64,000 nucleotides of DNA from Alnus glutinosa. Lineage: Eukaryota; Streptophyta; Magnoliopsida; Fagales; Betulaceae. The stretch lies in assembly GCF_958979055.1 (NCBI RefSeq), contig NC_084898.1, positions 4,749,001 to 4,813,000 on the forward strand, written 5' to 3'. Made by a program: the position numbers and the translations under genes. Below the pieces are notes generated by a model. It was given only the letters and a program-made list of their open reading frames with translations. It ran no database searches and was not told the DNA's origin. Positions 63,667-64,000 of the stretch are shown here, piece after piece. Position 1 is the stretch's first letter; every line of letters begins with the position of its first letter.

Positions 63667-64000
63667 GAGAAATGCTTTGCATATGCAGTGGAGATGTAAT
63701 GGGAAGGACTTTGTTCCCCTAAAAGTAGTGTTATAATTCATCACATTCACTGAAGTAGATATAGTAGCACCAGAGTCTATATACTTGTAACTTGAAGTCA
63801 ACTAACAAGCAAGGAGCTGAAACACATCATTCAAGGGATTTGGGTCCCTCAGATGTCAGCAAAAACCCCAAGTGGACAGCCGCTTTGGTTCCTATATGAG
63901 CTGTTAGAGCTCCAAAGTGAAGTTGAAGCGAGTTTGGTAGAAACAAATGGTGGACATCTTTCTGATGAGTGTTAGAAGTAAGGGTTTGCTTCAAAGACTA
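63667..64000 (+). other. 3' flank of the MAP kinase gene
   Basis: Probably 3' UTR and beyond. No second gene is visible before the window ends. Confidence 0.5.

Overview
The window is nuclear DNA from a flowering plant, most likely a woody rosid eudicot. The reasons are GT-AG multi-exon genes of plant-specific families (an EIX/Cf-type receptor-like protein, a DUF3527 protein, a group B MAP kinase, an AIPP3-type BAH protein), AT-rich intergenic DNA with many poly-A and TA tracts, and dense plant transposon debris. No species can be named from sequence alone. I found no rRNA, tRNA, CRISPR or operon-like structure.

Layout. 1-8.7 kb: a mosaic of direct duplications carrying LTR copies and three broken N-terminal relics of LRR receptor-like protein genes, leading to one intact single-exon receptor-like protein gene (8778-11807, 1009 aa). 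11.8-19.3 kb: gene-poor, with a nested long-TIR element, a solo LTR and GATC-rich repeats. 19.3-30.4 kb: a tandem duplication of an AIPP3-like BAH gene. The upstream copy (19490-21626) is cut off after the BAH domain and runs into an antisense copia relic. The downstream copy (22443-30363, 7 exons, 597 aa) is complete. 35.7-38.4 kb: a DUF3527 gene (2 coding exons, 722 aa). 41.7-48.1 kb, minus strand: a mitochondrial-carrier-family gene (8 coding exons, 695 aa) with an unusually long N-terminal extension and a predicted TATA box and leader exon near 48 kb. 50.0-50.3 kb: a small uncertain ORF. 50.3-55.6 kb: a very young but defective Ty1/copia element with TA...TA LTR ends and 5-bp target duplications. 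59.2-63.7 kb: a complete group B MAP kinase (6 exons, 375 aa) with a TRIM-like element in intron 4.

The genes do not form a pathway cluster; their neighbourhood looks like ordinary plant gene order interrupted by transposons. I see no new multi-gene system. The most interesting signals are the chimeric truncated BAH paralogue whose 3' end derives from antisense retrotransposon DNA, the TA...TA copia element, several mobile elements whose ends and target duplications can be read base by base, and the receptor-like protein duplication graveyard. All exon models were built by hand from GT-AG sites, reading frame and family similarity.
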